Source: Bacteroidota bacterium (GTDB taxonomy: Bacteria > Bacteroidota > Bacteroidia > Chitinophagales > Chitinophagaceae). From it: 8,362 bases of DNA. Shown one piece after another: positions 7,622 through 8,362 of the stretch. The translations under genes were made by a program, and so were the position numbers. Each line of letters opens with the position of its first letter. Within the stretch, counting starts at the first letter, position 1. The DNA lies in contig JAEZIL010000306.1 in the NCBI GenBank assembly GCA_023436685.1, forward strand, positions 1 to 8,362, given 5' to 3'. The notes beneath the pieces are model-generated. The model saw only the letters and a list, made by a program, of their open reading frames with translations, was not told where the DNA came from and did no database searches.

Positions 7622-8362
7622 TTATACTAGTATTGTGCTCTTTACATTGCCGCTCACCATTTCGCGCACGGCCTGCGTTATGGCTTGCGCATCATAGCCA
7701 CATTCACGGTGTAGTTCTTCAGGCTTACCATGTTCTACTATACGGTCGGGTATACCAAGCATTTTCACTTCAGGAGTATAGTTATGTGCTGCCATAAACT
7801 CAAGCACAGCACTACCAAACCCACCTACTATAGTACCGTCTTCTACGGTAATGATCTTGTTGAATTTACCTGCGATCTCGTGCAGCAGCTCTTCATCGAG
7901 CGGTTTAGCAAAGCGCATATCATATAGTGCCGGGCTCAGGCCCTCTTTCTTCAATGCCTCACAAGCTTTTACTGCAAAATTTCCGGGGTGTCCAATAGTT
8001 AGTATAGCAATATCCTCCCCCTCCTGTATTATGCGGCCTTTACCTATTTCTATTTTTTCAAATGGTGTACGCCATTCAGGCATTACACCTTGACCCCGCG
8101 GATAGCGAATTACAAACGGGTATTGGTTCTCTTCAAGCTGTGCCGTATACATCAGGTTGCGTAATTCCGATTCGTTCATAGGCGCACTTACAACCATATT
8201 GGGTATACAACGCATGAAAGGTATATCGTAAGCGCCATGGTGTGTAGGTCCATCATCGCCTACAAGCCCTGCCCAGTCCAGGCAAAATATAACTGGTATC
8301 TTTTGAATAGCAACATCGTGCACTACCATATCGTACTCACGCTGCATAAAGGAGCTATATAT
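7622..8362 (-). CDS. dxs: 1-deoxy-D-xylulose-5-phosphate synthase, C-terminal part (5' end outside window)
   Basis: Thiamine-diphosphate enzyme joining pyruvate and glyceraldehyde 3-phosphate, the first step of the MEP route to isoprenoids; cytoplasmic. The reading frame is open to the last base, and the first residues IYSSFMQREYD match the family's internal IYSTFLQRAYD. The ATG at 8347 is therefore internal, and the gene continues past the right edge. The visible 246 residues are roughly the last 40% of an enzyme of about 640. They cover the end of the pyrimidine-binding domain (GDDGPTHHGAYD, RCIPNMVVSAP, IRYPRGQG) and the transketolase C-terminal domain (from IGKGRIIQEGEDIAILTIG, with VDG-like ITVEDGTIVGGFGS). 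Oddity: the usual DRAG reads DWAG (Trp codon 8273-8275), at the position of E. coli Arg420 by recalled alignment. The C-terminus and stop are normal, and a terminator follows. Confidence 0.96.
   Translation of the reverse strand: MYSSFMQREYDMVVHDVAIQKIPVIFCLDWAGLVGDDGPTHHGAYDIPFMRCIPNMVVSAPMNESELRNLMYTAQLEENQYPFVIRYPRGQGVMPEWRTPFEKIEIGKGRIIQEGEDIAILTIGHPGNFAVKACEALKKEGLSPALYDMRFAKPLDEELLHEIAGKFNKIITVEDGTIVGGFGSAVLEFMAAHNYTPEVKMLGIPDRIVEHGKPEELHRECGYDAQAITQAVREMVSGNVKSTILV

Overview
The window looks like ordinary chromosome of a member of the Bacteroidota, plausibly the Chitinophagales or Sphingobacteriales side. Three things suggest this. Promoters fit the phylum-specific form (TTTG about 19 bases before TAnnTTTG). 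Start codons have no Shine-Dalgarno purine tract. A secreted peptidase ends in a type IX secretion (T9SS) sorting domain. The placement rests on these signals and on remembered protein families; no search was run.

Layout from left to right. Positions 36-2912 (minus) hold a complete gcvP, the glycine decarboxylase P-protein. Its promoter lies at about 2951-2981, with a perfect 9-bp inverted repeat directly behind it. Positions 3131-5089 (minus) encode a secreted M1-family zinc aminopeptidase with a signal peptide and a T9SS C-terminal domain. Positions 5182-5511 (minus) encode a small XRE-type helix-turn-helix regulator, closed by a strong hairpin terminator at 5134-5155. The gap at 5512-5677 separates this regulator from a divergent 81-residue protein of unknown function (5678-5923, plus). 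It carries two 16-bp palindromes 19 bp apart, which are good operator candidates. The plus-strand gene starts six bases after a TAACTTTG box, so its mRNA may be leaderless.

Positions 5954-7510 (minus) hold what was one gene of about 520 codons for an exported, probably beta-propeller-like protein. It is now split by three frameshifts, all of the same sense. It is also clearly more AT-rich than its neighbours. It is either a young pseudogene or an assembly artefact. Its 3' end faces the small plus-strand gene, and the two stop codons flank one shared bidirectional terminator. Positions 7622-8362 (minus) are the 3' part of dxs (1-deoxy-D-xylulose-5-phosphate synthase), running off the right edge and followed by its own terminator.

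The genes do not form one operon. Almost every gene has its own promoter or terminator signal. gcvP (one-carbon metabolism) and dxs (isoprenoid precursors) are housekeeping genes. The part most likely to hold something undescribed is the regulator / twin palindrome / small unknown protein module at 5182-5923. The frame-disrupted gene beside it is the other place to look. I saw no mobile element, CRISPR array, rRNA or tRNA.
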